A stretch of DNA of 64,000 nt from Bacteroidales bacterium (GCA_017430365.1 JAFRNC010000003.1:62001-126000); one strand, 5' to 3'. Counted from the first letter of the stretch, positions 49,633 to 59,758 are shown. Notes: generated from the sequence alone by a model not told the origin. Numbers and translations are program-made.

Positions 49633-50730
49633 ATGAAATTACACCTTCTGGCCATAGTTGCTCTTTGCGGACTGTTGACGATGTCCTGCGTTGAGATTTA
49701 CGACTGTTCCGATCCCAAGCCCGTCAATCTGAACTGCAAGAAACCGGACTATCTGAAACGGGGCGACAAAGTCGCGCTCATTTCCCCGTCCTTTTTCACG
49801 CCGATGGAGAATGTGGAGAAGACTGCCGCCCTGCTGCGGACGTGGGGCCTGGAACCCGTCATCGGGCCGAACGTGGGCAAGACGTATAACGGCAAATATG
49901 CCGGAACAGTCGCTGAGCGGCTAAGCGACATACGCTGGGCCCTTAACGATCCTTCCATCAAGGCAATCATCTGCAATCGCGGCGGATACGGTACCATCCA
50001 GCTCATCGACCATCTGAAGTTGGAAGAACTGTCCGCTCATCCGAAATGGCTCGTAGGATTCAGCGACATCACGACCCTTCACGGCCTGCTGACCCGTGCC
50101 GGCGTGATGAGCATACAAGGTACAATGAGTTCTTTCCTGGCCAAGGGCGGCCAGGATCCGACCAGCACGCTGATGCGCGATCTGCTTTTGGGCAATGTCC
50201 CGTTCTACGAAGTCCCGGCGCATCCCCAGAATATCGAGGGATTGGCACGCGGCGTCCTGGTGGGCGGCAATCTCTGCACCTTTACCCCCAATCTGGGGAC
50301 GCAGGCTGACGCAACTGCCGGCAGCGACTTGATTCTCTTCTTCGAAGAGGTCGAAGAGCCGATGCACAACATCGACCGGCAGTTTACGATCCTTACGATG
50401 AACGGGGTCCTGGATCGTTGCAAGGGCGTCATTCTCGGCGAGTTCACTGACTGCGGCAATGAATTTTCCGACGAGAGCGTGGAAGTAATGCTGCATAAAT
50501 ACCTGGAGGCCTATCATATCCCCGTCCTGTGCGGCTTTCCCGCCGGACACGGCGACGTGAACCTGCCGCTCGTGATGGGCGCACCTGTCACTATGGAAGT
50601 CCGCAGTGACGGCGCCTCGCTGCGCTTCGACATCGACGGGGCACAGCACACTGTACCTGCCGTAAGCATCGCCGCTCCCGCCTCCCTGCTCTCCGAGCGA
50701 CTTCTCCTGTCCGGCAAACGAGATCTGTAA
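49633..50730 (+). CDS. LD-carboxypeptidase (S66) lipoprotein
   Basis: 365 residues from the ATG at 49633 with lipid Cys19 (LLTMSC). The S66 serine peptidase triad is readable as Ser144 in GFSDIT, Glu in ILFFEEVEEP (238-239) and His306 in PAGHGDVN. The family cleaves the L,D bond to D-alanine in murein tetrapeptides; most characterised members are cytoplasmic (LdcA), whereas this one is lipid-anchored. With the NlpC/P60 and epimerase genes at 36919-39136 it suggests active handling of murein fragments at the envelope. Confidence 0.9.
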   Translation: MKLHLLAIVALCGLLTMSCVEIYDCSDPKPVNLNCKKPDYLKRGDKVALISPSFFTPMENVEKTAALLRTWGLEPVIGPNVGKTYNGKYAGTVAERLSDIRWALNDPSIKAIICNRGGYGTIQLIDHLKLEELSAHPKWLVGFSDITTLHGLLTRAGVMSIQGTMSSFLAKGGQDPTSTLMRDLLLGNVPFYEVPAHPQNIEGLARGVLVGGNLCTFTPNLGTQADATAGSDLILFFEEVEEPMHNIDRQFTILTMNGVLDRCKGVILGEFTDCGNEFSDESVEVMLHKYLEAYHIPVLCGFPAGHGDVNLPLVMGAPVTMEVRSDGASLRFDIDGAQHTVPAVSIAAPASLLSERLLLSGKRDL

Positions 50731-50756
50731 TCTGTTGGAAGGGACCGTTTTTTTCG

Positions 50757-50764
50757 TATCTTTG
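50757..50764 (+). promoter_or_regulatory. TAnnTTTG -7 element of the 90-residue protein gene
   Basis: TATCTTTG lies 27 nt upstream of the ATG at 50792. Confidence 0.7.
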
Positions 50765-50791
50765 CACCCGAATTATCAAAACATCACACGT

Positions 50792-51064
50792 ATGAATCTT
50801 CGTGACATCAAGAAGGATATCGAGTTCCTTATCGGCGACTTCGTGGAGGACTGCCTCATGTTCGCCATGCTCCATCCAGACAAAGACGTTACACGCGTTG
50901 AAGGCCTTATCAACGAGGCCAGCGATCTTGCCGACTCCCTTTTCGACAAGGTCAACCATCCCGCAAAGGATGTCAAGCCCCGCGCCTACTACAACCGCAT
51001 CGGCGCAGAACTCATCGGTGGCCTGGACCAGCTTTGCGAGAAACTGAGCGCGCTTGCGAAATAA
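50792..51064 (+). CDS. Small helical conserved protein
   Basis: 90 residues from the ATG at 50792, soluble and almost wholly helical (MNLRDIKKDIEFLIGDFVED, ending LDQLCEKLSALAK). I recognise the type as a conserved short Bacteroidota protein, but no function is known to me. It has its own promoter (50757-50764) and lies directly before rpsO. Confidence 0.75.
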   Translation: MNLRDIKKDIEFLIGDFVEDCLMFAMLHPDKDVTRVEGLINEASDLADSLFDKVNHPAKDVKPRAYYNRIGAELIGGLDQLCEKLSALAK

Positions 51065-51101
51065 TTGCGTAATAAAAAGTTGCAGAGTTAAAAATAATCC
51101 T

Positions 51102-51109
51102 TACCTTTG
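51102..51109 (+). promoter_or_regulatory. TAnnTTTG -7 element of rpsO
   Basis: TACCTTTG with a TTG at 51080-51082 as the -33 element, about 19 nt apart, in front of rpsO. Confidence 0.75.
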
Positions 51110-51136
51110 CAGCCCTTAAAAACAATTTTTTGCAAT

Positions 51137-51412
51137 ATGTCAGAGTATTTGAACGCAGACAAGAAGCAAGAGATTTTCGGCAAATACGGAAAGTCTAATG
51201 TTGACACCGGCTCGCCTGAGAGTCAGGTTGCTTTGTTTTCCTACCGTATCGCTCATCTGACCGAACACCTCAAGGCCAACAAGAAGGACCACAACACGCA
51301 GCGTGCCCTTCTCCGCCTCGTAGGTAAGCGCCGTCAGCTCCTCGATTATTTGAAAGAGAAGGATATTGAGAGATACCGCGAGATCGTGAAGGCCCTCGGC
51401 CTCCGCAAATAA
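51137..51412 (+). CDS. rpsO: 30S ribosomal protein S15
   Basis: 91 residues from the ATG at 51137, after trimming ten residues of upstream open frame. The S15 signature is clear: [22 protein letters not shown], then [22 protein letters not shown]. It binds 16S rRNA helices 20-22. It is followed by a terminator and then pnp, the same order as in many bacteria. Confidence 0.97.
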   Translation: MSEYLNADKKQEIFGKYGKSNVDTGSPESQVALFSYRIAHLTEHLKANKKDHNTQRALLRLVGKRRQLLDYLKEKDIERYREIVKALGLRK

Positions 51413-51430
51413 TCTCCAGGGAAAGAATCA

Positions 51431-51457
51431 AGGCCGCCTCAGCAGCGGCCTTTTTTG
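51431..51457 (+). terminator. Rho-independent terminator between rpsO and pnp
   Basis: AGGCCGC (51431-51437) pairs with GCGGCCT (51445-51451) around a 7-nt loop, followed by a T-run to 51456. It would reduce but need not abolish readthrough into pnp. Confidence 0.8.
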
Positions 51458-51482
51458 TATGAAGACACACTAAGGATAAAAT

Positions 51483-53768
51483 ATGAACGTAATCAAGAAA
51501 ACCATTGAATTGTCCGACGGTCGGACAATTGAAATCGAGACCGGCAAGCTTGCGAAGCAGGCCGATGGCTCGGCGGTCGTCAAGATGGGAGGCACGATGC
51601 TTCTCGCGACCGTAACTGCTGCCAAAGAAGTCAAGGAAGGAACGGATTTCCTTCCCCTCCAGGTCGATTACCGGGAGAAGTATTACGCCGCCGGCCGTTT
51701 TCCCGGCGGATTTTTGAAGCGGGAGAGCCGTCCTGACGACTATGAGATCCTGATCTCCCGCCTGGTGGACCGTCCCATCCGGCCCCTCTGGCCCGAGGAT
51801 TTCCACCTGGAAGTTTTTGTCAATGTAATGCTGATTTCAGCTGAGAAGGATATCCAGCCCGATGCACTGGCCGGTCTTGCCGCCTCGGCAGCCCTTGCCA
51901 CGAGCGACCTGCCGTTCCAGGGCCCTATCTCCGAAGTGCGCGTATGCCGCATCGACGGACAGTTCGTCATCAACCCGACCTTCAAGGAGATGGAACGTGC
52001 CGACCTGGAACTGATGGTCGCCGCTACGGAAGAGAACATCATGATGGTCGAGGGTGAAATGAAGGAAGTCACCGAGCACGACATGCTCGAGGCCATCAAG
52101 TTCGCCCACGAGGAGATCAAGAAACACTGCCGCGTGCAGAAGGAACTGATGCACGAGCTCGGCACCGATGTGAACAAGCGCGATTATCCCCACGACGTCG
52201 AGGACGAAGACCTCAGGAAGGCCGTCCGCGAAGCCTGCTACAACCGCTGCTACGAGACCTCCAAGGCCGCTCTGCCCAAGCACGAGCGCGCCGACGCTTT
52301 CGATGCGATCAAGAACGACTTCCTCGCCACGATTCCCGAAGAGGAACTCGAAGAGAAGACCCCGCTCGTGGAACGCTACTATCATGACGTGGAGAAGGAA
52401 GCGATGCGCAACCTGATCCTCGACGAAGGCCGCCGCCTCGACGGCCGCGCCACCGACGAGGTGCGCCCCATCTGGTGCGAAGTGGACTATCTCCCCTGCG
52501 CCCACGGCTCCGCCATCTTCACCCGCGGCGAGACCCAGTCCCTGGCCACGGTAACCCTCGGCACCAAGCTCGACATGAAAGAGCAGGACGAGGTCCTCAT
52601 CCAGGATGACCAGCAGTTCGTCCTCCACTACAACTTCCCTCCCTTCGCCACCGGCGAAGCCAAGCCCCAGCGTGCCACCGGCCGCCGCGAGATCGGTCAC
52701 GGAAACCTCGCAATGCGCGCCCTCAAGGCCGTCATGCCCTTCGCTCCCGAGAATCCCTACGCAGTCCGCGTAGTCTCCGATATCCTCGAATCCAACGGTT
52801 CGTCTTCCATGGCCTCCGTCTGCGGCGGCTGCCTCGCCCTCATGGACGCCGGCGTGAAGATCAAGAAACCCGTGGCCGGCGTGGCAATGGGTCTGATCAC
52901 CGACGCTGAAAGGCCTAACGACCGCTATGCAATCCTGACCGACATCCTCGGCGACGAGGACCACCTCGGCGACATGGACTTCAAGGTCACCGGAACCGCC
53001 GACGGCATCACCGCCACCCAGATGGACATCAAGGTCGACGGACTGAGCTACGACGTTCTCGAGAAAGCTCTCGAACAGGCCCGCCGCGGCAGGATGCACA
53101 TCATGGGCGAAATGCTCAAGGTGATTCCCGAGCCGCGCGCCGACTACAAGCCGTTCGTGCCCCGCATCGTCCAGATCCGCATCGCTGCCGAATTCATCGG
53201 CGCCGTCATCGGCAAGGGCGGAGAGACCATCCAGAAGATCCAGAAGGAGACCGGTACCGTCATCAACATCGACGAAGAGCCCATCCCCGGCACCAACCTT
53301 ACCGAAGGCGTGGTGGACATCGCTTCCGACAACGCGGACAATATGAAGAAGGCCCTCGACTGGATCAAGGGCATCTGCGCGGTCCCCGAAGTCGGCCAGG
53401 TCTATCACGGCAAGGTCGTCTCCATCCTCGAGTTCGGTGCGTTCATCGAGATCATGCCGGGCAAGGAAGGCCTGCTGCACGTCTCCGAGATCGCATGGAA
53501 CAAGACCGAAAAGGTCGAAGACGTACTCGCAGTCGGCGACGAAGTCGATGTCAAGCTCCTCGAATACGACCCGAAGGCCGGCAAGATGCGCCTTTCGATG
53601 CGCGCCCTGACCGAGAAACCGGAAGGTTACGTCGAGCCCCGTCCCCGGAACAACGGCCCGCGCCGCGAAGGCGGAGCTCCCCGTCGTGACGGCAAGGACG
53701 GAGGAAACCGCGGAAACGGCCCGCGCCGTGAAGGCGGCCGCGGTCCCCGTCGCGACAACAACAAATAA
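51483..53768 (+). CDS. pnp: Polyribonucleotide nucleotidyltransferase (PNPase)
   Basis: 761 residues: two RNase PH-like domains (the second with [19 protein letters not shown] and [17 protein letters not shown]), a KH domain ([20 protein letters not shown]), an S1 domain ([20 protein letters not shown]) and an Arg/Gly/Asn-rich tail of about 45 residues. It degrades RNA 3' to 5' by phosphorolysis. The basic RG-rich tail is longer than in Escherichia coli and probably adds RNA contacts. Located after rpsO as usual. Confidence 0.97.
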   Translation: MNVIKKTIELSDGRTIEIETGKLAKQADGSAVVKMGGTMLLATVTAAKEVKEGTDFLPLQVDYREKYYAAGRFPGGFLKRESRPDDYEILISRLVDRPIRPLWPEDFHLEVFVNVMLISAEKDIQPDALAGLAASAALATSDLPFQGPISEVRVCRIDGQFVINPTFKEMERADLELMVAATEENIMMVEGEMKEVTEHDMLEAIKFAHEEIKKHCRVQKELMHELGTDVNKRDYPHDVEDEDLRKAVREACYNRCYETSKAALPKHERADAFDAIKNDFLATIPEEELEEKTPLVERYYHDVEKEAMRNLILDEGRRLDGRATDEVRPIWCEVDYLPCAHGSAIFTRGETQSLATVTLGTKLDMKEQDEVLIQDDQQFVLHYNFPPFATGEAKPQRATGRREIGHGNLAMRALKAVMPFAPENPYAVRVVSDILESNGSSSMASVCGGCLALMDAGVKIKKPVAGVAMGLITDAERPNDRYAILTDILGDEDHLGDMDFKVTGTADGITATQMDIKVDGLSYDVLEKALEQARRGRMHIMGEMLKVIPEPRADYKPFVPRIVQIRIAAEFIGAVIGKGGETIQKIQKETGTVINIDEEPIPGTNLTEGVVDIASDNADNMKKALDWIKGICAVPEVGQVYHGKVVSILEFGAFIEIMPGKEGLLHVSEIAWNKTEKVEDVLAVGDEVDVKLLEYDPKAGKMRLSMRALTEKPEGYVEPRPRNNGPRREGGAPRRDGKDGGNRGNGPRREGGRGPRRDNNK

Positions 53769-53774
53769 AAGACA

Positions 53775-54689
53775 ATGAAGCCGAGCCCCGTTATTACACT
53801 CCTCATTCTGATGTCCTTGTTTTCACTATCCGGTTGCGGACAAAAGAACAATGCAGGACCCGGTCCGGAGCTGGACCGCGACGTCCATCTGCAGTCCGTC
53901 TACTACAGTGCCACGCACGGCTATCACGCCCACAGCAACATCGGCTACAGGGCCGAAAGGCTGGAAAGCGGCAACACCCGCGTCATAGTGGAAGTGGGCA
54001 ATGACCGCGACCGCGTGTTCGAAGCTGAAGGCGCTGTGATGGATTCGCTTGAAGCTCTGGTCCGCAAATACCGGATGCACAACTTCAAAGGACATTACGA
54101 ACCTGAAATGGAGATCATGGACGGGGACTCCTGGTCGATGGAACTCGTCTTCACGGACGGGTCCGTTACCTCCTGCGGCGGATACATGGCATATCCCCCC
54201 AAGGGCGCCCAGGGAATCGGCATGACCGAAGGCATACTCTCCCGCTGGCTCTATCAGGAGCCGGCGGAAGAGGTCGCCCTCGTCTCTTTCCGTTACGAAT
54301 ATCACGATGCCGACGGTTACGGGGTCTATGCCTTCGAGCAGAAAGACTCGGGCGGTTCGGCTTTCGTCCAGCCCTATGGCGAGGCAAAAGGCAAGACCTG
54401 TGAAGGGCTCGACGATTTCCTGCCCAAAAGGCTCGCAAACGAAATCCGTTGGAACCACATGGCTTCATATACCGGCGGGAATCCGGCAGAAGAAGACACT
54501 TCCCGCCCCCGCTGGATCCTGAGGGCCGAATATGCAAACGGCCAGAAGGTAGAAGCTATGGATTACCTCGACCGCACGCCGGAAGACGACTGGAGGCATG
54601 ACGTTCCGTCGGTATCTGAAATGGGGCTCCGTTCCTCGACGGAGCAGGGCTTCAAGGAAGCGCTCCGGCAGATGGAAGAGCGAAACTGA
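53775..54689 (+). CDS. Tandem lipoprotein A
   Basis: 304 residues with lipid Cys21 (LFSLSGC). The mature protein begins with a block VYYSATHGYHAHSNIGYRAERL, then NDRDRVFEAEGAVMDSLEALVRKYRM, and later EEDTSRPRWILRAEYANGQ; all recur in the next gene's product. No enzyme motif. It starts 6 nt after pnp, and its stop overlaps the next start (TGATG). Probably a duplicated envelope lipoprotein of unknown function. Confidence 0.75.
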   Translation: MKPSPVITLLILMSLFSLSGCGQKNNAGPGPELDRDVHLQSVYYSATHGYHAHSNIGYRAERLESGNTRVIVEVGNDRDRVFEAEGAVMDSLEALVRKYRMHNFKGHYEPEMEIMDGDSWSMELVFTDGSVTSCGGYMAYPPKGAQGIGMTEGILSRWLYQEPAEEVALVSFRYEYHDADGYGVYAFEQKDSGGSAFVQPYGEAKGKTCEGLDDFLPKRLANEIRWNHMASYTGGNPAEEDTSRPRWILRAEYANGQKVEAMDYLDRTPEDDWRHDVPSVSEMGLRSSTEQGFKEALRQMEERN

Positions 54690-55726
54690 TGCCCGCCGTG
54701 ACCAAACTCCTGTTACTGATGTCCCTGCTCTCCTTCTTCGGATGCCGGCCGGCTGCGCCGACACCCGCACCGCAGCCGTCAACCGACGGCAAGGTACGCC
54801 TTGAATCATTCTACTATTCGGCAACCCACGGATACCGCGGCTTCACCAACCGCGGATACAGGGCTGACCGGCTGGCCGACGGAAAGGTGCGCATCACCGT
54901 TGAACTCGGAGATGACCGCGACCGCGTGTTTTCCGCCGACGCTTCAGTGATGGATTCGCTGGAAGCACTTGCCCTGGAGTACCGGATGGACCGCTACAAA
55001 GAACGCTACAAGCCGGTGTTCGACATCAAGGACGGAGACACATGGGACTTATCCCTGAATTATTCCGACGGGAAGCGTGTCCGGAGCGGCGGCTATGAGG
55101 CCATGCCTGCAGGCGCCAAGGAAGCGTTCAAAAAAGTGGAGGAACTCTTTGCTCCCTGGCGGGACATGGAGCCGGCAGAGGATGCCGCCCTCGTCTCGTT
55201 CCGATATGAACTTCACGGCGAGGAAGGTGACGAAGTCTTCTCGTTCAGGAAACAGGCTGACCGCAACTCCGTATACTTCAGGGAATCGGGATCATGGGAG
55301 GGATGGAACTACTATTGCGGAGACCCGAAGGTGCTGGAACGCCTGGATAAGGACATGCGCGCCATCCACGCCTGTTCTTATTGCGGGGAAAAGCTTTCGG
55401 AAGAAGACAAGTCCCGCCCCCGCTGGATCGCCATCCTCGAGTATTCCGACGGACGGATATTCGAAATGATGGACTATCTCGACCGTCCGGACGATGATTA
55501 CCGCCACCGCCCGCCGACCAATACCGAGAGGGAGATACGCCTGTCTGCGGAACAACATTTCAGCAAAGAAATCGAGCGTATCAAGAATCTTCCGCCCGAA
55601 GAACTCGGAGAACACAGCCGCACCACCTACAAACCTGACGGCACCCCCGGCCGGACCATCAATTATTCCGGTGAAGGCATCGTCCTCGGCGGCCACGACT
55701 ACGACGACCCGATGGCGGATTTCTGA
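54689..55726 (+). CDS. Tandem lipoprotein B, paralogue of A
   Basis: 345 residues with a lipoprotein-type start (LLSFFGC). It matches protein A block by block: FYYSATHGYRGFTNRGYRADRL, DDRDRVFSADASVMDSLEALALEYRM, EPAEDAALVSFRYELHGEEGD and EEDKSRPRWIAILEYSDGR, plus an extra C-terminal segment (EELGEHSRTTYKPDGTPGRTINY). The pair arose by tandem duplication and is translationally coupled (TGATG). It converges on the fimbrillin-like gene. Confidence 0.75.
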   Translation: MPAVTKLLLLMSLLSFFGCRPAAPTPAPQPSTDGKVRLESFYYSATHGYRGFTNRGYRADRLADGKVRITVELGDDRDRVFSADASVMDSLEALALEYRMDRYKERYKPVFDIKDGDTWDLSLNYSDGKRVRSGGYEAMPAGAKEAFKKVEELFAPWRDMEPAEDAALVSFRYELHGEEGDEVFSFRKQADRNSVYFRESGSWEGWNYYCGDPKVLERLDKDMRAIHACSYCGEKLSEEDKSRPRWIAILEYSDGRIFEMMDYLDRPDDDYRHRPPTNTEREIRLSAEQHFSKEIERIKNLPPEELGEHSRTTYKPDGTPGRTINYSGEGIVLGGHDYDDPMADF

Positions 55727-55735
55727 CGTCGTCCC

Positions 55736-56701
55736 TTACAGCGCCTCCGATACGCTGCCTGAGGAGATTTCCTCTACACCCAGGCGGCTTGTGAGCGTGG
55801 TATTCTTCGCACTGACAAAAGTGCCGTTGGGCTTGTACTGGGCAGGAATGGTTTTGCTGCCCAGATAAGTGACGCCGTCCGTCGCTATGACCTCGAAATG
55901 CAAGTCTTCCTCGTTGATGGTGTCTTCATTCCGAAGCGCCACAAAGAACGGATCTGCCGTAGGATTGAGCAAGTTGACCGTAATCGGCCCCGTTCCCATA
56001 TTCCAGCCCTTCCAGAGTCCGCCGTTTCCGGCTGAAATAGTTACGACCCGGGCCGTGATGGGTGTCTTCAACTCCCCTTTCTGGAAACGGAAGTTGAGAC
56101 GATAGATGCTCTGCTGGTTTTCGAAAACGGCTTTTTCCGTAATCAGGTTACCGTCTGATACCTCCTTGACCAGCACGTCCTGCGCCTGCGCCATATGATA
56201 TCTGGCAGCGATGGAATTAACCAGACCGCTCGGACCGCCATCGTTTACCAAAAGCAAACCCGCCTGCCCGACGTAGGTCCATTGATCGCGGGTATACGGT
56301 GTAAGCAGGGTCAACCGCGTGCTTCCGGGTGTAATGTCAGCCGTAGTCACCGTTCCAGACAACGTGGCCTGGTGGAAATCTGTCTCGTCCACCGCAACCG
56401 CGAGCGTACCGATCTGCGTGTCACCCAAATACACATACACTTTCTCTTCCTTCAACCAAGCGGACTTAAGGACTGTCGTGGAAGATTCGTCCATACCATC
56501 GATGGCCAGGCCCTTCGTCCGGGGGCTGTCGGTCCTTTCTGCCCGGATGGTGAGCGTCCACACCGAATCGGTCTGTCCGGTCTGCTTCCCGGGCGTAATA
56601 TCCGGGATGCTGTCCACCTCTACCGGCTGGCACCCGACCCAGGCCAGGGCCCCTGCCAGCAACGCGATAATGATCCGTTTCTTTCTCATCTTCTCCGTCA
56701 T
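55736..56701 (-). CDS. Fimbrillin-like lipoprotein
   Basis: 321 residues with lipid Cys24 (ALAWVGC) when started at 56701; a second Met (56689) begins MRKKRIIIALLAG. The mature part has fimbrillin-family features: VDSIPDITPG, a TLTIRAERTD strand, LTLLTPYTRDQWTYVGQ and a beta-rich C-terminal domain. It overlaps the adhesin stop by 4 nt (ATGA), so it is the third gene of the small ORF-adhesin-lipoprotein operon. A surface or fimbrial role is likely. Confidence 0.72.
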   Translation of the reverse strand: MTEKMRKKRIIIALLAGALAWVGCQPVEVDSIPDITPGKQTGQTDSVWTLTIRAERTDSPRTKGLAIDGMDESSTTVLKSAWLKEEKVYVYLGDTQIGTLAVAVDETDFHQATLSGTVTTADITPGSTRLTLLTPYTRDQWTYVGQAGLLLVNDGGPSGLVNSIAARYHMAQAQDVLVKEVSDGNLITEKAVFENQQSIYRLNFRFQKGELKTPITARVVTISAGNGGLWKGWNMGTGPITVNLLNPTADPFFVALRNEDTINEEDLHFEVIATDGVTYLGSKTIPAQYKPNGTFVSAKNTTLTSRLGVEEISSGSVSEAL

Positions 56702-59577
56702 TTAAGATAATACGCCTTCCCCGCAGGAATCTTTGTCCCGGAGAATGGATAGAAGCCCAACGTTCCGTTTTTGATGCCCAGAACATAGACGGCACGTTCT
56801 CCGATCTTGCCTTCGGTCACGGCCACAGGCGTATCGGAGCCCGACAGGTCGTTGGGCCGCTGAATGCTGATTGAAACCGTTGTAGGAGTCGTTGCCAGTG
56901 TCTTCGTCCGGGCCGTATCCTGGGACGTCTTATCCATCAGGATAACCACCGCAGTACCGGCGGGAATCACACGGCTGTCTCCGTCGTCCAAGCGGTAGAA
57001 TACCCATTCATTCCCATCCAGTCCGGCCGTATAGGCCGTCGCTCCTTCCGGAAGTACCCAGCCCGTATTCCCGTCGAAGAATGTCGTCATGTACTTGTCC
57101 TGTCCTTCTACAGTAGCAGCCGTGGCCACAAGATCGGCCGCGGGCGTGATGCTGATGTCGTCCAGGTAAAGCCAGGGCTGTCCAGCCATTAATCTGATGG
57201 CTACATATTTGGTTCCCTGCGGCAGTCGTTGCACGAAGCGCGGCCAGGTCCCGGCCGCTACGGCTACGGTTATTTCATCGGACCAACTGAAATCCCCGGG
57301 GTTTTTGTCCGTAGTAGAATATCCCACTGAGAAGATAGTCCGAAACGCGATCGTTCCGTCCGCATTATTCTGGTAGTAAAACGACAGGATTGCCTCGGAA
57401 CTGCAGTTCAATTGAGGGGATATCAGATATTGGGGCGGATCGCTGTCGTTTTGATCGATGACAAAGCCGAAGTCATGGCTGCCCTCCCGCGGTTCCCACG
57501 ATTTGATGCCTGTATTGCCATAACCGTTCACAACACGCCAGCCGCCCATGCCGTTTTCAAAACCCTGGAAGTGTGGCAGAGGTTCGACCGAGCCCTCCGT
57601 GGTAAAACGGGCGGTCACGTAATTGCTCGCATTGCTGCCATAGCATGCTTTGATGCGGAAGTCGTAGGTAGTATTGGTTTCCAGACCGGTAAGGGCGACG
57701 GAACGGGAACTGCCATCCAGGTTTTGTTCGGACGACCAGGCGTTGTCATTTCTCTTCTTGTATTGATAGGCAAAGCCCGTAACTCCCGAAGCGGAGCAAG
57801 ACCAGGAGAACGAAACGCCATTGTCCGTGAGGGTGCTCACGGAAAGGTCTGTCGGCCTTGTCAGGGCAGAATAGACTTCGAAGTTGAAATCATCGACGAA
57901 GAAGAATAATTGACCTGGCGGGTACTGGATTGCAATGTACCTGGTCCCCTGAGGAAAGTCATTTTCATACAACTCCCAGTCATACCTTTGTGCAGTTATT
58001 ACGTCGCTCCAGGTGAAAGAACCGACATCGCTGTCGGTAGTTGAATAGCCTACCCGAAAACGGTCTGTACTTGGGTATACGTTATTCAAGTAGTAGAATG
58101 ACACCTTCACGGAACAATCGCCTGGCAATCTCGGAGAAATCAAGTATTGAGACGGAGATGTCGCGTCGTCGCCATAAAAACGGTAACAGCGCGCACCCTC
58201 GTAACTGGTCTGATCAGATATCCCGGTATATTCCCAGGCATGTACGACCTGGCTCCAACCATCCATACCATTTTCAAATCCGTAACCGTAGGGAAGTTCA
58301 ACGGCCGTGGTAAAACTGAGATTCGCATAACTGCTTTCACTGCTGCCATAAATGGCTTTCAGGCGGAACTGATAGTCCGTGTGGGCCGAAAGGCTGCTGA
58401 TCGTGACGTTCCTGGCGGAAGAGGACAGCTGCGCTTCAGACGACCATTGCGAATCATCCGCTTTTTTATACTGATAAACATATCTTGTGATGGTTTCGCC
58501 CGCTTGTGGCCCATCCCAGGAAACCGTGGCAGAATGTGCCTTACAATCCGACAAGGCGAGAATGACCGGCGTGACCGTGAAGTTGAAATCATCCAAATAG
58601 ATATCCATGAAACTATTCGTTGTCCACGCTCTGGCAGCCACGTATTTCGTTCCTTTGGGAAAAGTCTTCCCAAAGTGTCCCCACCCTGCCACAACATCAG
58701 AATCCCAGGTGAAAGAAGAAATGTCATTGGTTTGTGTTGAATAGCCTATCTGAAAGGATAAATCATGCTGTACGATCGGACCTCGCTCATAGTCAAATTC
58801 CACATACATGGCCATCCGTCCGTCAAATTCAGGCGAAATCAAATACTGGTAGGCATCTCCACTTACGGTGTTGTCATTACAAAAATGAAAAGCATGGCCA
58901 CTGCCGCGTTCCACTATCTTTGTGTATTGATTACAATCAACCGTTGTCCATCCCTCTTCTGCCAGCGTGGTTTCGAAGTCATAGGAGTAAGGCAGGCCGA
59001 GTCCGGAAAAAATGGACAGGTGCATATAAATGTAGTCGCCGCGTGCACCTGCATTAAGGTCGTATCCCTCCGAGCCTCCGTCCACGCCCACGGCATCCGC
59101 CTGGGTACTGTTGAACGAGATGCCTGTTATGAATCGGTTGTTGGGAAAGATATCCGTGGTGTAATACAAGTGGATGTAGTCGCCGCCGGCACCTCGGTTC
59201 AGGTCGCCTTTGGCATTCTTGAAATTGTTTCCACCGTCAAATGGGACCAAAGTATATGTCCGTCCATTGTGTGTACGGCTGTTGGGAGCCGTACCCTCCG
59301 CATTGCTTATATAGAGATCGGTGATATATCCATTGTTGACACCGTTGCTGCTCTCTGATTTATACAACAAATAGATGTAATCGCCGCTTGCTCCACGATT
59401 CAAATCCTGGTCGATGACATGCCAGCCCTGGCTTGTGAGACTGGCTTTCAGATTGTTCACCTCACTTTGCGAGCCGCCGATGACCATCACTTCCTTGATG
59501 CCTTCCTCAGCCCATGCCGTTACCGCAGGCAGCAGCGCCAGCAGCAGCGTCAGACAAATCCGAAGGAGTCTTTCCAT
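56698..59577 (-). CDS. Large secreted multidomain adhesin (MABP-like, choice-of-anchor-J and FnIII repeats)
   Basis: 959 residues from the ATG at 59577 (an ATG at 59589 in frame is possible), with signal MERLLRICLTLLLALLPAVTAWA. The first 190 residues hold three repeats of DLNRGASGDYIYLLY type (DLNRGAGGDYIHLYY, DLNAGARGDYIYMHL), the mark of MABP/beta-prism-like modules. Three choice-of-anchor-J/cleaved-adhesin units follow, each with a GFENGMDGW-type start, QYLISP, VGYSTT and P-x-GT-x-YxAIR, alternating with two FnIII domains. It ends PFSGTKIPAGKAYYLK, a common Bacteroidota C-terminus. Function is probably surface binding. Confidence 0.82.
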   Translation of the reverse strand: MERLLRICLTLLLALLPAVTAWAEEGIKEVMVIGGSQSEVNNLKASLTSQGWHVIDQDLNRGASGDYIYLLYKSESSNGVNNGYITDLYISNAEGTAPNSRTHNGRTYTLVPFDGGNNFKNAKGDLNRGAGGDYIHLYYTTDIFPNNRFITGISFNSTQADAVGVDGGSEGYDLNAGARGDYIYMHLSIFSGLGLPYSYDFETTLAEEGWTTVDCNQYTKIVERGSGHAFHFCNDNTVSGDAYQYLISPEFDGRMAMYVEFDYERGPIVQHDLSFQIGYSTQTNDISSFTWDSDVVAGWGHFGKTFPKGTKYVAARAWTTNSFMDIYLDDFNFTVTPVILALSDCKAHSATVSWDGPQAGETITRYVYQYKKADDSQWSSEAQLSSSARNVTISSLSAHTDYQFRLKAIYGSSESSYANLSFTTAVELPYGYGFENGMDGWSQVVHAWEYTGISDQTSYEGARCYRFYGDDATSPSQYLISPRLPGDCSVKVSFYYLNNVYPSTDRFRVGYSTTDSDVGSFTWSDVITAQRYDWELYENDFPQGTRYIAIQYPPGQLFFFVDDFNFEVYSALTRPTDLSVSTLTDNGVSFSWSCSASGVTGFAYQYKKRNDNAWSSEQNLDGSSRSVALTGLETNTTYDFRIKACYGSNASNYVTARFTTEGSVEPLPHFQGFENGMGGWRVVNGYGNTGIKSWEPREGSHDFGFVIDQNDSDPPQYLISPQLNCSSEAILSFYYQNNADGTIAFRTIFSVGYSTTDKNPGDFSWSDEITVAVAAGTWPRFVQRLPQGTKYVAIRLMAGQPWLYLDDISITPAADLVATAATVEGQDKYMTTFFDGNTGWVLPEGATAYTAGLDGNEWVFYRLDDGDSRVIPAGTAVVILMDKTSQDTARTKTLATTPTTVSISIQRPNDLSGSDTPVAVTEGKIGERAVYVLGIKNGTLGFYPFSGTKIPAGKAYYLK

Positions 59578-59578
59578 A

Positions 59579-59707
59579 TCAGTTTTCATCCAGGTTGGCA
59601 AACTCGTAATCCTCTGTTTTCGCCGACAGGCAGATCATACCCGTCGCAGTCACCTCCACGACCTCCGTCGCAGGGGTTTCATATCCTTTTTTAGCAGTCT
59701 TTTTCAT
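59579..59707 (-). CDS. 42-residue leader protein of the adhesin operon
   Basis: The frame reads MKKTAKKGYETPATEVVEVT followed by ATGMICLSAK and ends in TEDYEFANLDEN. Short proteins of this pattern (basic start, TEV-type centre, then ICxS) often precede fimbrillin-type genes in Bacteroidales. Its TGA is one nt from the adhesin ATG, it has a promoter (59751-59758), and codon use looks normal, so I think it is real. Its role is unknown. Confidence 0.65.
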   Translation of the reverse strand: MKKTAKKGYETPATEVVEVTATGMICLSAKTEDYEFANLDEN

Positions 59708-59750
59708 GGTTTGTGGCAGGCTCCGCTTGTAAGCCTTTTTCTATCCCCCT

Positions 59751-59758
59751 CAAATATA
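59751..59758 (-). promoter_or_regulatory. TAnnTTTG -7 element of the adhesin operon
   Basis: The minus strand reads TATATTTG 43 nt upstream of the 42-residue ORF and reads into the adhesin genes. Confidence 0.7.
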
